Origin: Maratus speciosus
Taxonomy: Eukaryota > Arthropoda > Arachnida > Araneae > Salticidae
Length of the DNA stretch: 64,000 bases
Assembly: GCA_963932465.1 (NCBI GenBank)
Contig: OZ010793.1
Span: 368,246,459-368,310,458, forward strand
Reading direction: 5' to 3'
Position 1 is the stretch's first letter. Every line of letters begins with the position of its first letter. Positions 33,231 to 44,604 of this stretch are shown one piece after another. The notes beneath the pieces are model-generated. The model was not told the DNA's origin and searched no databases. It saw only the letters and a program-made list of their open reading frames with translations. Position numbers and translations under genes: made by a program.

Positions 33231-34320
33231 TAGGGTTAGAAATTAGCAGTCCTTAGTCGCCAAATGCAACTAAATTATTGCATTTCACAACCACAAAATT
33301 ATGCCCAATCGTTAAATTTTATGCCTAGCTTTATTTCACTTTAATTTTTGTTTAACAAACTCTCTTATTCGGACTTTAATGTAAGTGTTTCTCCCTGCAG
33401 CATGTATTTCAAGAGCACCCATTTTCGATAAAGGATCAGACACAAAGGCACATGTCTTGAAACTCCCTTGCACCTGTCAACCACCTATAAGTTGACTTCA
33501 CTTTAATGAATGACTGATAAAACTGACCTTAGAGATTACAACTCTAAAATTCTTGCATACCTTGTTTGAAAGAATGGTTGAAAATTGAAGTTTAAATTCA
33601 ATACAGTGCAGATTATTTATAGCTTGCAGGTGAGCATGTGTGTTTTAAAATGGTGAAATATGGTGTATCTTTCTACGGTACATTACTATTTGCAAGTAAA
33701 CATTTGAAAATAAGTAAAGAAAATAAAGAATGGCTGAATTCTAGCAATGCGAATTCTAGAACAATTCGCAAAGAAGTGAACAATTCTACTTTTATGAAAT
33801 GGAAGAAAAATATGGTTAATTCAAGATGATAATTTGGTGCTATTCACCGTATGTAAAGAATTTGCAAAACCAGAAGACACCAACTTTGTTAATGGATGCC
33901 CAGATTTACAATATGAAAGAGTTAGTAATTTTATTCTGACAATGATTTGTTTTGTTAGGTTATTTTTCAGTTACAACAATATCAGTATTCTTTTATTCTT
34001 CTTTCTCTTCTAGTAAATTGCAAAAACAGGAAATGTGTATGGGTGTCAATTATTCATACTGACAGCAAGCAATTATTTAGCCTTATTGCCGATAATGCAA
34101 ATTTAAATTAATTAAATTTTTAATAAAGTGTAATATGTACAGACTCTCCCTTGCTCTTAACACATAAAAATAAAAACAATATTATTGTTAACATGGTTGC
34201 CAAAAGAAATGAGAAAATATGATAAACATAAAATTGCTACCATGAAATGCAGTTTGTCACCTAGAAAAAAAATTGTAAGCATTATTTGACATCTTACTTA
34301 GTTCCTAATTTCTAACCCTG
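33231..34320 (+). mobile_element. hAT transposon remnant
   Basis: The left end is TAGGGTTAGAAATTAG and the reversed right end CAGGGTTAGAAATTAG. Flanking octamers are CTCACATT (33223-33230) and CTCATGTT (34321-34328), 6 of 8 identical, consistent with an old 8-bp hAT duplication. A hAT-type zinc-finger remnant lies inside on the + strand. At 1090 bp it is an internally deleted copy. Confidence 0.75.
33638..33960 (+). pseudogene. hAT-type zinc-finger N-terminal remnant
   Basis: A 63-codon open stretch from 33638 ends at 33829. In the neighbouring frame the sequence continues as a conserved-looking block LFTVCKEFAKPEDTNFVNGC, the kind of Cys-x2-type TTF/BED-like finger found at the start of ZNF862-like hAT transposases (core pattern W-L... 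C-x-x-C ... F-x-x-G-C). One frame change near 33815 separates the parts. The remaining transposase is absent. Assignment rests on pattern only. Confidence 0.5.
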
Positions 34321-34425
34321 CTCATGTTACTGAAATTTTCTGAGACTTTTAAACAAATTTCCTTATTTTTACCTGTATTTGCTGCTCTGTTTATTCTTTT
34401 GTTTTAAATTGTTTCTATTTAATAG

Positions 34426-34587
34426 GTCAAAGCTATTGCTGGGTTAGGTCATACTATGGATGTTATTTTAGTAAATGGCCGATTAAGTGAAGGCGACACT
34501 ATTGTTTTCTGTGGCTACGATGGGCCACAGAAAACCCAGATCCGATCTCTTTTGATGCCACAGCCAATGAAGGAACTGAGAGTTAAG
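34426..34587 (+). CDS. eIF5B: eIF5B exon: start of domain II (beta-barrel)
   Basis: Fifty-four codons in phase 0, beginning [18 protein letters not shown] and ending MKELRVK. This is the start of the beta-barrel domain II found in all translational GTPases. The pattern [19 protein letters not shown] is characteristic of eIF5B, which contacts the small subunit through this region. The acceptor TTTAATAG ends at 34425 and the donor GTAAGAAG at 34588 is near consensus. The preceding intron is the largest fully contained one (16.6 kb); it holds the young gypsy retrotransposon and a hAT element. Confidence 0.95.
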
Positions 34588-34739
34588 GTAAGAAGTTGTA
34601 TATACATATGCATTATATATGAACTGTTAGTGAGAAGCTTGTCGACAATTAATTGGAACTTGTAATCAAATCTTTGTTGAAAAATATGAAGTCAAACATG
34701 TTCTTTGTAGTCACAAAGTTTCAGAAGAATACATCAAAT

Positions 34740-35280
34740 ATTTCTCTATATGTGTGACGAAACCTCTAAAATCGAAAGTGTCTATTGATTTTTGGCCATA
34801 TAAGTATATATATAAATATAATGCAAATTTTTTCATTATAGTAACATATGAGATAGTGAACCAAATCGAATCTAATTCAGGTAATGTATTGATCTTGCCA
34901 ATATCTTGAATGATTTCACTAACCAAGTTTGTAGCTCTTATAGTTTAACAGGGACACACAAAATCAAAAATAAAATTTGTCCTCACATTAACATCATGGA
35001 TACGGAAACAATTCAAACCTGATTGGGACAATGTTTTGATCTTACCAGTATCTTGGATGAGCTTGTTAAATATGTAGCTCTTATAGTTTGTTTATAGGGA
35101 TGCGCAAAAGCAAAACTCATGCAAAATTTGTCATCACGATAACGTCCAAAATATTGAGCCAATTTGAATCTAACTGGGACTATGTTTTGATCTTGCAAGT
35201 ATCTTTAATGAGTTTGTTAATCAAGTATGTAGGTCGTATAGTTTGTTACAGGGACACACACGTTTTCGACGGCATTCATT
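34740..35280 (+). repeat. Diverged tandem repeat, about 145-bp unit
   Basis: About three and a half units. Shared words are ATGTTTTGATCTTRCMAGTATCTT, GTAGCTCTTATAGTTT and CAGGGACACACA. It lies just downstream of the fourth exon and is related to 32620-33060. Confidence 0.65.
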
Positions 35281-36757
35281 GAATTGTTTGAATTATATTG
35301 CAGTCTGCAGGTGATTTTTAAACTATTTTTTCAAAACATTTTTAGAATTTTTTATACAGAAGACACCCTCAAATCCACAGCCCTAAAATCTGCAAACGCA
35401 TAAAATCCGCACATCATCGCAGATGTAAACAATGAAACTTTCAGTTCAGATGTAGGGGCAAAATTACAGAAATTTTTAGTTTTATATCATTCTGTATGTA
35501 TTATATATGTAATTCTCAATAATATGACTGAACTTGTAGTTTTTCCTGAAGGAAATATAAATTTATTTCTGAAAAAAATCATGATATTAATGATATCACT
35601 GGTAATTGCAAGCTTTTTATCAAATATATTTATGTATTAATCATTTATTTTTGGTTATTAAGACTGACTAAACCTGAAATAAAACTTCCTTACTTTATGA
35701 TTTTCGTGTGAATTAATAGAGTACCTTTATGAGGATAGTTTCATTGAATAATTCAAGGAAAATGTCTTGGGTGCAAGACCTTCAGTCTTAGGACCGATTT
35801 CAGTCTTGGACATATTTTTGACTGCTAGTAAATTCTACTTTATATACTTAAATTATGGCAATTTTACTATTAAGCATTTTCTTTTATTGCAAGAAATAAA
35901 TTTTTAGCCATAATGCAAGACATAGAAATCCTCTAGTCTATTTTCATTAAGTTTTTCCTAATACTCAGAAAAGTTTTCAGTCTTGGCTTAGATGGGCTTC
36001 TTGCACACATGGAAAATGTGTATCTTATCTTTATTATGCATATTTAATTATACATTATTATTATTTATTTGACCTTTATTTTTAATAATTTAATCCTTTT
36101 TAAAATTATCTTAATTTTTACGATTTTAGTTTATTACTACACTTAATTATTTTAATATTTTACTATATTGCAAGAAATCATTATAATTTTGATTGCATTA
36201 TTACATTCAAATTACTGTTTAAAAAATGTAAACAAAGCAATGACCAGAAATCTGCAAAATTCTAAAATCCACACAACCTCTGGTCCCAATCTGCACAGAT
36301 CTGAGAGATTCTACTGTATAATTGTCTCATATCTATTCAATTTTGGTAGATATAATTTAAAATCTTTGCAAATTAATTACCTTTCTCCCCAGAAAATTAA
36401 CTTAGGAGAAGTGAGACCTATTTGTTTTATTTGTATTAAATCTGATGTATATACGTAAAAAAATAAATAAGATAAAGAAATCATCCTGTTCTTACAGTTG
36501 AGCTGGAAGGACTTTTATATTTTAATGACTAGAGAGTCAAAATTCTAATTTTTGGAAGTTTTTTTATATGTTTAAAATTCTCTTCATCATTGAAAAAAAA
36601 AAGAAAGATGCAGTTGTCAAAATTTTGTTGCATCTAAATATTTTAAAATGTCTCTAATACCAGTAGAAAAAGTGACATTATTATTATTTTAATTTATTAA
36701 TATGCATTTATATTTTGGTAAATTTCTCAGTAGATTTTAATTTTCTATTTCTATTAG
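35281..36757. other. Intron segment before fifth exon
   Basis: AT-rich with no convincing ORF or terminal repeat. A pyrimidine-rich acceptor precedes 36758. Confidence 0.5.
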
Positions 36758-36889
36758 ACTCAGTTCATTGAACATAGAGAAGTTGAAGGTGCTCAAGGTG
36801 TCAAAATCTGTGGTAAAGATTTAGAAAAAGCTATTGCTGGTTTACCCATTTTAGTTCCTAGAAGAACTGATGAAATTCCTGTTTTGATG
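36758..36889 (+). CDS. eIF5B: eIF5B exon: domain II continued
   Basis: Forty-four codons in phase 0, TQFIEHREVEGAQGVKICG to RTDEIPVLM. It covers the second half of domain II, including the conserved AQGVKI and KDLEKAIAGLP blocks. The acceptor TCTATTAG ends at 36757 and the donor GTAAAG starts at 36890. It joins the exon ending LRVK upstream and the exon starting EEVSNLF downstream without lost residues, so no exon is missing between them. Confidence 0.94.
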
Positions 36890-38083
36890 GTAAAGATTTA
36901 TATATTTTTATGTTTAGCCTAAAGTTTGATTTTTACCAGCTGCATAGCAACCTGATTGTAAGGAAAAAAGAAAGAAAAAAAAAGTTTATAGATTTATTTA
37001 AAATTATTGATTTATCTTAGTGGTGGATAGAATTTTGGAATATAAAAATTATTAAATAATTAAATTTTCAAGAAATATATTTTAAGAGTAAATAATTAAA
37101 TAAATAGATGATTTATGACACATGATCTAAAATTTTACAGTGGGAAGTTCAATAGGTGTTGTGAAAATTATTGAATAAGAAAAAAAAGGAAATAAATGTA
37201 CATGATGGATAATAAAATTAATTAAAATACACTCACCTGAACTGTAGTACAGTAACAACTAAAATCTGTAAACAGTGTAGATAGCATTGATGTATCCAAA
37301 TCAAGAAATTAAAATACTTTTAGATTAATATATTAAAATATATTTATCGATTCATATATATATTTCTCATATCTATAACTTATTTCTATCAAATCTCTAA
37401 AATTTAATATAATAATGATGGGTACACCAATACTAATATCTAAAACATGTAAATACCTGTGTATGTTATAAGACGAGAATAAACATACTGTTTTAAAAAA
37501 TTATTAAGGAAAATTGTTGCATTACAAAAGCAGTTAAATTTCACACTGATAATATTCTTAAGAAAATAGGTAATATAATTATGAACATATTATATATGGA
37601 GAAGATGCTTTATTTTATCGTATAGGCTATCAAAGTTAATTAAGATTAACCAGACAGTTCAGTGAAAGTATAAGTTAAATAACCTGTACTTAAAATAATC
37701 TCTCTGAATTTACAAACTATCTCCTGATGTGATGTTATCCACTAATGCAATATGGTATTTAAACAACATTAGGAAATGATGAGCTTTGCTAAGAGTCAGT
37801 CTGATGCACCATTGCTCATCTTAAATATCAATGTTCTTTTTGATAAAAATCCAATAATAGAATGATGGAGGTCTCGTCAGAGAAATTTAAAATATCACCT
37901 GTGTTTGGTCCGCCAACATTTTCAGAGCATCGTCGAAAGTCAAATTAAGATGGGTATTTGACTTTGTTGCTACAGGATACACAAGCTCACTTTAAATATG
38001 AAAGATGACAACAGTTCCATAGCTTGCCGAAGATGTACATGAGTATGAAGTATCCATTATAACATGTTTTTGATTTGTTTCTA
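36890..38083. other. Intron segment, nothing recognised
   Basis: AT-rich intron with no ORF. A slightly less AT-rich stretch at 37740-38040 has no recognised feature. Confidence 0.45.
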
Positions 38084-38087
38084 TTAA

Positions 38088-38307
38088 CCCTTAACCAGAA
38101 ACGTGAAAATCCCATGCACAAACAGAACACTGAAAATAATTTACCAAATAGTGAACTTAAACATTTAATTTTTAATAGTCATGCATTAACAGGACCAATT
38201 TTTTAATATAACAGCATAAAAATAGGTTTGGAATGTAGGAGAGAGAAAATATTTAGGGCCGATATGTACACGCAAACATATCACAGACATATGTTTCCGG
38301 TTAAGGG
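38088..38307. mobile_element. TTAA-flanked piggyBac-like MITE (220 bp)
   Basis: The left end is CCCTTAACCAGAAACGTG; the reversed right end is CCCTTAACCGGAAACATATG. TTAA lies at 38084-38087 and 38308-38311. piggyBac elements duplicate TTAA and commonly begin CCC, so this is a short non-coding derivative. Non-autonomous. Confidence 0.75.
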
Positions 38308-38311
38308 TTAA

Positions 38312-40477
38312 ATATTTAAGTTTGAAATTTATTATATTTTTAAAAATGTGGCTATATCGCGCGAAGAGCCCCTTTAGCTTAACGTCGATATACTGAAGAT
38401 TTTCTACGAGTACATCTGCTCGGGTTGAATTCCAAAATGAGAAGATAAGACAGAGATGCTCGACTTCTCCAAGCTGCTTGAAATGGGAGGGAGTAAATCT
38501 CATTGGTTGTTATGAATGGATGCAGCAAGATGAAGCTAGAAAAGGTATAAAGCAATATGCAACAATAAAATGCTTGCTTGTGAGTCACAAAGAAATTAGT
38601 TAATGAGTTTTGCGAACAATATTTTATTGGGAATGGCAATATTGAAAGTACAGAGGAATTTTAAGGGTTTTGTTTACCTCTGTTGCTATATGTAGGTGGT
38701 AATGCTTTCTGGCCCAATTTATTCAACATGGCATCTGAAATGATGTCAAAGTTGTTTTTAACGAAATAGCAAGATGGCCTATTTGTACTTGCAAAAAGAT
38801 ATGGTGAGTTTTCTAAACTGAACAAATGAGGGAAATTATATATTTGTTTTTAAATACTTTATTTTTTGCACGGAAATTATCAAAATTTATCATGTAAGTA
38901 AGGAAAACTTATTATAATTGTTAAAAAGGAAATTAATTAAAGTAACTCTATTTTTTATTGGATAAATTAAGATTAAATTTTTATTATTTTGTGAAAGGGA
39001 TATAAGCTGAAAGAGGATCGCTTATATAGTTGATTAAATAATAATTAGGTTAAAATTAATTAATAAAATATGAATAATATTAATTAACTAGGGGTGATTA
39101 ATAAAAATTAAATAGTGGTTAAATGGGTAAAATATTATAAATCTGCTGTCTCGTAACACCAATGTTTTGCAGTGTTTTTTTTTTTTTTTTTTTTTTCTTT
39201 CCCCTGTAAGATGTTTCAGTTTTTTAGGGAAAATATAAATCTAATTGCATTTTCATTTAAAGTATTTATAAAATTTATTATATATACATAGTCATATTTA
39301 CAATGTAATTTAACTGAAAAATATGAAGGTTACATTTTTCAAATTACATTATTTTTTGATGCAATTATAGCAGAGCGCCTTTATAGTAGAGTGCATTTAT
39401 AAGAGAGTAGCTACATGCGAGCAACAAAACTTGATTGGTCAGTAGCATTATTCACAAAAACTTTTTTGTGATCTTAAAATTTGCTAGCCTGCAAACTCTG
39501 TAAGTTTTACTAAAATGTATTTTTTGAGTATGTGAATTTTAAAGGTGATATTTATCTGAAACATTTTATTCTGTGAAGAATTTCAAAGCTGGTGGTTGTG
39601 GCATGAAAATGACACACTTATAAAAAACTATTTCAGTTTTAAGAATTAAAATACATATATAAATTTTTGTCATTTGCATTTGCTAAAGTATTCTGCTTTT
39701 AGGATCCTTGTTAAGTCTTAAAGAAATATCTATAATGATCGTGATCGCAGAATTAGTGCTCAAACAAATGCCTTCATTTGTTTGTATTATTAATATTGGT
39801 ACTGAAGATTAAATAGTTTACTTCATGTTCTATGAAACGCTATTTATTTATGTTATCTTTAAATCTTTAACATGGTATTTCATATAGATTAATAATATTG
39901 CAATCTTTTACCACTTCGGTAATAAACTAAAAATTATTAAACTGATTTATAGAAACAAAATAAAACCAAATATTATTCACTGATTTAAATAGAAGACAAT
40001 AATCTTGGAATAGCGTAAATTCAAATTTTTTTTATTTTTTTATTATAAAAGTTTTAATGGGAAAATGGCAACAGAAAAGGATAAAAATATCAATATTTGA
40101 CTTTTATTTTTCTCCCACGATAATAGAGCAATTTTATTGCTGTCATTACAAAAATATTAACGTATCTGAAACTAATTCAATTTTTTTAATTCTGAGATTT
40201 ATTATGGTATCCTTAAATACATATGCATAACTGATGATAATAACTGCCCCAAACCGCCCTTATTTCTTTAGAAAGAAATTATCATTTCAAATTTTTTATA
40301 TTTAGTAAGTTGTATTTTTCTTAAAAGCTTTTTGTCTTTGAAATTTTCATACTTATTTCAAAAGGATTTTATTAGGATTTTTGTCAATATGAAATGCATT
40401 CGAGTCCAAATACAGCAAAATCTGATTCAATGAATATTTCACTATAAAGTAATTTTTAGTATTCCCTGGCAAAACCG
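38312..40477. other. Intron segment
   Basis: A less AT-rich stretch at 38340-38700 has no convincing ORF. A T-tract lies at 39177-39195. A few words near 39365-39410 (TATAGCAGAGCGCC, TATAGTAGAGTGC) look like a degraded transposon end but have no partner. Confidence 0.4.
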
Positions 40478-40481
40478 TTAA

Positions 40482-40552
40482 CTTCTTTGCTCCTACTGTA
40501 TCCATTAGTGGATACATACTGAGTTGAGTTATTTCATCTGGGAGCGAAGGAG
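40482..40552. mobile_element. 71-bp TTAA-flanked micro-MITE
   Basis: The left end CTTCTTTGCTCCTA matches the reversed right end CTCCTTCGCTCCCA. TTAA lies at 40478-40481 and 40553-40556. The centre holds GTATCCATTAGTGGATAC, a perfect 7-bp-arm palindrome. Confidence 0.6.
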
Positions 40553-40556
40553 TTAA

Positions 40557-41904
40557 TAACAAAGCGTAATAAAGTTTCATTTGTACAGATTTTGATGATC
40601 CCGTAGAGTTCATTCTAATGATGCTTGGCTGTTACAGCATTGAATAATGTATAGTATTTCTTTCTTTAAAAGTAAAATGCACCCATTTCATCAATCCTTG
40701 GATTCACTTGTTGCTGGTTTCTCCAGATAATAATGTAGCTTTTTGTTTGACAGATACAAAAATGTAAAAATCAAAAACTATCTTGTACCAAAATTAATGA
40801 TTGGTATTCATAAACCATCAGTATTTTTCACTTGGAAAACTGTTATAATGAAAATTTGTAATTTTCCAATCAGTTTCATGCATTTTAGTTTTAAACTAGG
40901 CCTCATCAAAGAGGTCTATATTCCATTAACACATTTATTGCCTAGCTGATAATTAGAAATTTGTGTGGTGGCCTAATTTTTTTATTGAGTTCTTCAGATT
41001 CCAAGTCAGCGCCATTTTTGTGATAATGCATGATCGGCCATTTGGTGAGAACTCACATCATGTGATATTGCGTGATTGGCAATTAACATGTTAAAAGGGG
41101 TTGTTTAGCTTTGGAGGTCGATTGAGAGTTGATAGAAAAATTGATATTATAAAGCAAAAACATGTACATGAATAATGCTGATGTTATATTGATGGTAGAT
41201 GATTAATAAATGACCTGATTAATAAATTTCGCTTTTACTGCAATCTTTTCCACTTCTAAAATATGATCAAAATGATAAACTTATGAATGGCTAGATTCAA
41301 AAGCATGAAAATTTTGCAAAAAAAAAAAAAAAAGGCTCCAAAAAGTCACTGAAATCCAATTTTATAAGAATAATATTATAACTTAAATGCATAGAAAACA
41401 TCTCATAATTTCAATATTTATGTCATCAAATATGGGGGGGGTGGGGGGGGGGATGTTCTTCCAAATGAAAGTTGTCTGAAAACTATATCTGTTTGCTGAT
41501 TTTTTATGCTTTTTTTTTTTTTAAATTTTGAAGCATGATAAAATCTGTATCGTGTGCAGCCCAATTATGAAAGATTAACCCATTTGTACTTGAAACAATA
41601 TAAATAATTCAGCATCCATAATATGTTATTCCATAACAAAATTAGAACTTCACAAATAAAGAAATAATATAAATAAAATACAAATTTAACAGACATGTAA
41701 TCTAACTATGTGCTTAAACCATTGAAATCATCAAGATCCTTGTAAGTAGTGATCTTTGTTGATTTCTTTGGATATTTAGTCTTACCATGCGGCTAATACT
41801 GAAGTATCGCTTTTAATAAATTTCACAACCTTATTTGAATACATTATTGATAGTTTTCATATAAAAAATTGTTGTTGTATTGTTAGTGGGCATTTAAAAA
41901 TATG
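40557..41904. other. Intron segment
   Basis: AT-rich, with a G-tract pair at 41434-41452 (G8 T G10). No gene seen. Confidence 0.45.
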
Positions 41905-42082
41905 TACTAGGTTGAGCAAAAAGTTCTGGGAAGTTTGTGAAAGTTGCGCTTCTATGTGTAAATTAACAACAAAAGCAACAAGGACTGTTCTTCAAAGTAG
42001 AGACCATCATAATTCACGACTTTCTGCCATCGTTCTGCCAGATTTTGGATTTGCTGGAAGTACCATGGCGGCTCCTTGGAAT

Positions 42083-42376
42083 CCCGGTAGCAGAAAATTC
42101 GAGACGGGAGACGGGCGTCGCAGATTTTCTTTTCTCTTTTGCAGATTATTTTTCTTTGAACCTTTATTTTGCTTTATATTGTGTTTAGTTCTTTATTACT
42201 TAATACAAAAACTTAAGATTATTATTAATAAAAATTTATAAAATGCATTAAAACGCTACAGGTAAGTGATTGTTTGATTAATTACTGCTTCAATTGTAAA
42301 AAGTATTTTGCCTGCAGATTATTTCTTGTCTGTGAAATATCTGTCGCAGACACGTGGAGAATTTTCTGCTACTGGG
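42083..42376. mobile_element. Nested 294-bp MITE with 8-bp TSD
   Basis: The left end CCCGGTAGCAGAAAATTC and reversed right end CCCAGTAGCAGAAAATTC are inverted repeats. CTTGGAAT lies at 42075-42082 and again at 42377-42384. The other mariner copy has an uninterrupted CTTCGAAT at the same point (about 15509-15538), which works as an empty site. The sequence just inside is GC-rich (GAGACGGGAGACGGGCG). The superfamily is unknown; an 8-bp duplication fits hAT, P or Merlin-like groups, though the CCC end is not the usual hAT form. Confidence 0.8.
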
Positions 42377-42591
42377 CTTGGAATCAAAAAACTCTTGACA
42401 TGCTTCTTCAACTTCATTAAAGGATTCAAATCGACGGCCCTTTTATCTTGATTTAACACTTTTATCTTGACACTTTTACCTTGAAAAAGTGTTGTATTGA
42501 TTGAAAGAGGCCATAATCGGATGGAGCCATGCCTGGATCATACCACTAGTGCTCCTATATACTATACAAATTCTGGTAACTATTAGATTAA

Positions 42592-42666
42592 CCACTTCAA
42601 CGTTTGGCCCAAGATAACTCGGGGGTAAAAGCACTGTTTTACCTATACCCATCGCCGGTGAAGTGG
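42592..42666. mobile_element. 75-bp TTAA-flanked micro-MITE
   Basis: The left end CCACTTCAACG and reversed right end CCACTTCACCGG lie between TTAA at 42588-42591 and 42667-42670. It is inserted in the mariner remnant close to its right terminus. Confidence 0.65.
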
Positions 42667-42766
42667 TTAAAAAGTTCCCAGAACTTTTTGCTCAATCTAA
42701 TATTAAATGCAAAAAATTATCAATTTTCACTAAAAAATGGTTTTTACCTATAATAATAATAATATC

Positions 42767-43750
42767 TATACTTCTAAAAGAAAGTTTCGGTCTGTCTGTC
42801 TGTGTGCAGTGGCTAACAGAATCTATGGCACATACAAGGCTGAAAATTTTTCTGAGGACTCAAAGTATCTCTGGATGTAGACTGAGAACTTTTAAATTCT
42901 AATTCTTAATTGAGTTATTAATTAACAATCGCAACTCACTTTCATGAAAAACTCGTTCGGCCCTTGCGAGAAGGAAAAAGTTGTGATGCATGCACTGAAG
43001 GCTTATTTACGCATCGGTTGAAAATGAAAAACGAAAAAAGAAAATTTCAGGGTATTTTGTCATTATTTATTAACTTACATCATCCAAACCACTTACTAAA
43101 ATTAAAACTGGAAGACATATTCTCAAAGATCATACTCTTACGTCTCAGATGCCGCAATAATAAAAAAAAAATCGTAGTTAACCCCTTAAATTTTTTTTTT
43201 CAAAAAGGGTCATTTTTCTCCCTTATTACAATGCCCCCCCCCCCCCCCCCCCCCCCAAAGGGTGCAATTTTAGAGGTATCGACAAAGCAAAAATACGTTC
43301 TTAAAGCTGAAGCTGAAATCATTTTCTCATCGATGTGTAATCAAGTTAAAAAATATATAAATTTTAACCCTTTCAAATACACTGGCGAACTCAGGTCACT
43401 TTACGCCTCACAGAGACGATATCTTTTCTACACTAAAAGTAACTAAACCTCCATATTTTATCTTTTTAGAGCATCTCAATAGGCCAGATTTACATCACCT
43501 ACAAAAAATTTTAAATGTTAAGACGGGTAGAAATGTTTTTTACAAAATAAAATGTGTGAAAATTTTGACAATCTGTAAAAAGTTGAATGTTTCGTCAAAG
43601 TTTTACCCCTCCAGAGCGCAATTTTAGAGGTTCCGACAAACCAAAAATATGTTCTTAAAGCTAAAACCTTCTTTTAATCGATGGTGCAATCAGTTTTAAA
43701 ATATATGAATACCCTTTCAAATACACCAGCGAACTCAGGTCATGTTTCCT
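42767..43750 (+). repeat. Helitron-like 5' end with internal duplication
   Basis: Begins TCTATACTTCTAAAAGAAAG after an A, then GTCTGTCTGTCTGTGTG, matching 2085-2209 on the opposite strand. Within it, 43262-43400 recurs at 43616-43745 (blocks GCAATTTTAGAGGT, TTCTTAAAGCT, CCCTTTCAAATACAC, GCGAACTCAGGTCA). A C23 tract lies at 43234-43256. The 3' end (CTRR with hairpin) was not located, so the right border is arbitrary. Confidence 0.4.
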
Positions 43751-44472
43751 AATTACAGGTAGTAAATTATATTCGACTTTGCTTACAGTTGATGATCCTG
43801 TTTAATACATATTGCACATTTTTCAACTTGCCTTATAATTTTTTCTATGGCTGTAGTAATAAAAAAAGATCAGTGTGAAAAATGACAGATGCATTACATC
43901 AGTTACTTCAAATTAAAGGAAAAGAAAAGCATAAAGATTTTATTTTTATGATATAATCAAATTATTTCAATATTTAGAGCCGTACGATTTTGTGCTTTAA
44001 TAATTCAGTTATGATGGACTCTACATTACATGTATTTTGCAATTAACCAAAGCTTTCACAAGCACATCTTTCATTGTCACTATTGATACTGTTTGTAGAA
44101 TCTTCAATTGCACAATCTGTATTTCCATAAATTATGCAATCTTCACCTCCATTTATCATATTTGATATTCCTATCACTTTAAAACTTTTAATAACTGTCT
44201 CTACATGGAGAGTTTTTTTTTTTTTTTTCCACAGGATTTCAGGATTTCTACAGAATTTTTTTCACATTCCTGGATTTTTTGCAGTTAAAATACTATGGTG
44301 TGCATTATTCACGGCATAATTTCTTTTCATTTTTCTTAATCAAAAACAGTGTTGTATATTTTATAAAAATGTACTTTATACCTGGATAAATATGATAATT
44401 TAGGTTAAAATTTTTTCTTTTGTTAATGAAATTAATCAGTTGTTGTATAAAGTTTCATTTATCCTCCTTTAG
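43751..44472. other. Intron segment before sixth exon
   Basis: AT-rich, with a T-tract at 44214-44228. Nothing else is recognised; the acceptor is at 44472. Confidence 0.45.
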
Positions 44473-44604
44473 GAAGAAGTTTCCAATCTGTTTAAAGAAA
44501 CAATGAATTCTATTAAAGTTACTGGAATGGGTGTGTATGTACAAACATCTACTCTAGGATCTCTAGAAGCATTGATGGAATTTTTATCTGAATCTAAAAT
44601 TCCT
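44473..44604 (+). CDS. eIF5B: eIF5B exon: entry into domain III
   Basis: Forty-four codons in phase 0, EEVSNLFKETMNSIKV to LSESKIP. It contains the conserved block GVYVQTSTLGSLEALMEFL, which begins domain III, the module that relays nucleotide state toward domain IV. The acceptor CTCCTTTAG ends at 44472 and the donor GTAAGTTT at 44605 is consensus. No continuation exon (expected to start with a tyrosine-alanine-glycine-like block) was found by eye in the remaining 19.4 kb. Confidence 0.94.

Larger units (their letters stand above)
41907..42700 (-). mobile_element. Mariner remnant carrying two nested insertions
   Basis: The ends CTAGGTTGAGCAAAAAGTTC and, reversed, TTAGATTGAGCAAAAAGTTC lie next to TA (41905-41906 and 42701-42702), as for mariner. 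The minus strand carries the end of a mariner transposase (YFQQIQNLAERWQK) matching 15357-15588. Without the nested elements at 42083-42376 and 42592-42666 and their duplications it is about 413 bp, so it was already deleted before those insertions. Not functional. Confidence 0.82.
6171..44604 (+). other. eIF5B: eIF5B gene body, internal part (six exons)
   Basis: Six exons encode about 294 consecutive codons that align without gaps, by eye, to the G domain, domain II and start of domain III of eukaryotic translation initiation factor 5B. This is the cytosolic GTPase (IF2 family) that drives 60S subunit joining. Introns are 84, 11085, 16629, 2170 and 7583 bp, and the next one runs beyond the window (over 19.4 kb). 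All borders are GT/AG. Internal junctions are phase 0, but the first exon begins with one base that completes a codon from an upstream exon. The N-terminal region, P-loop and DxxG motif lie to the left; the rest of domain III and domain IV lie to the right. The reading frame is intact, so this looks like the live host locus and not a retrocopy. Confidence 0.95.

Noticed and set aside
38186..38639. Minus-strand ORFs of 105 and 86 codons
   Set aside because: One overlaps the TTAA-flanked MITE and both lack domain features; codon use is no different from the surrounding intron.
42663..43446. ORFs at 42663 and 42964
   Set aside because: They start in mariner or Helitron-like sequence, and the second runs through the C23 tract as a poly-proline artefact.
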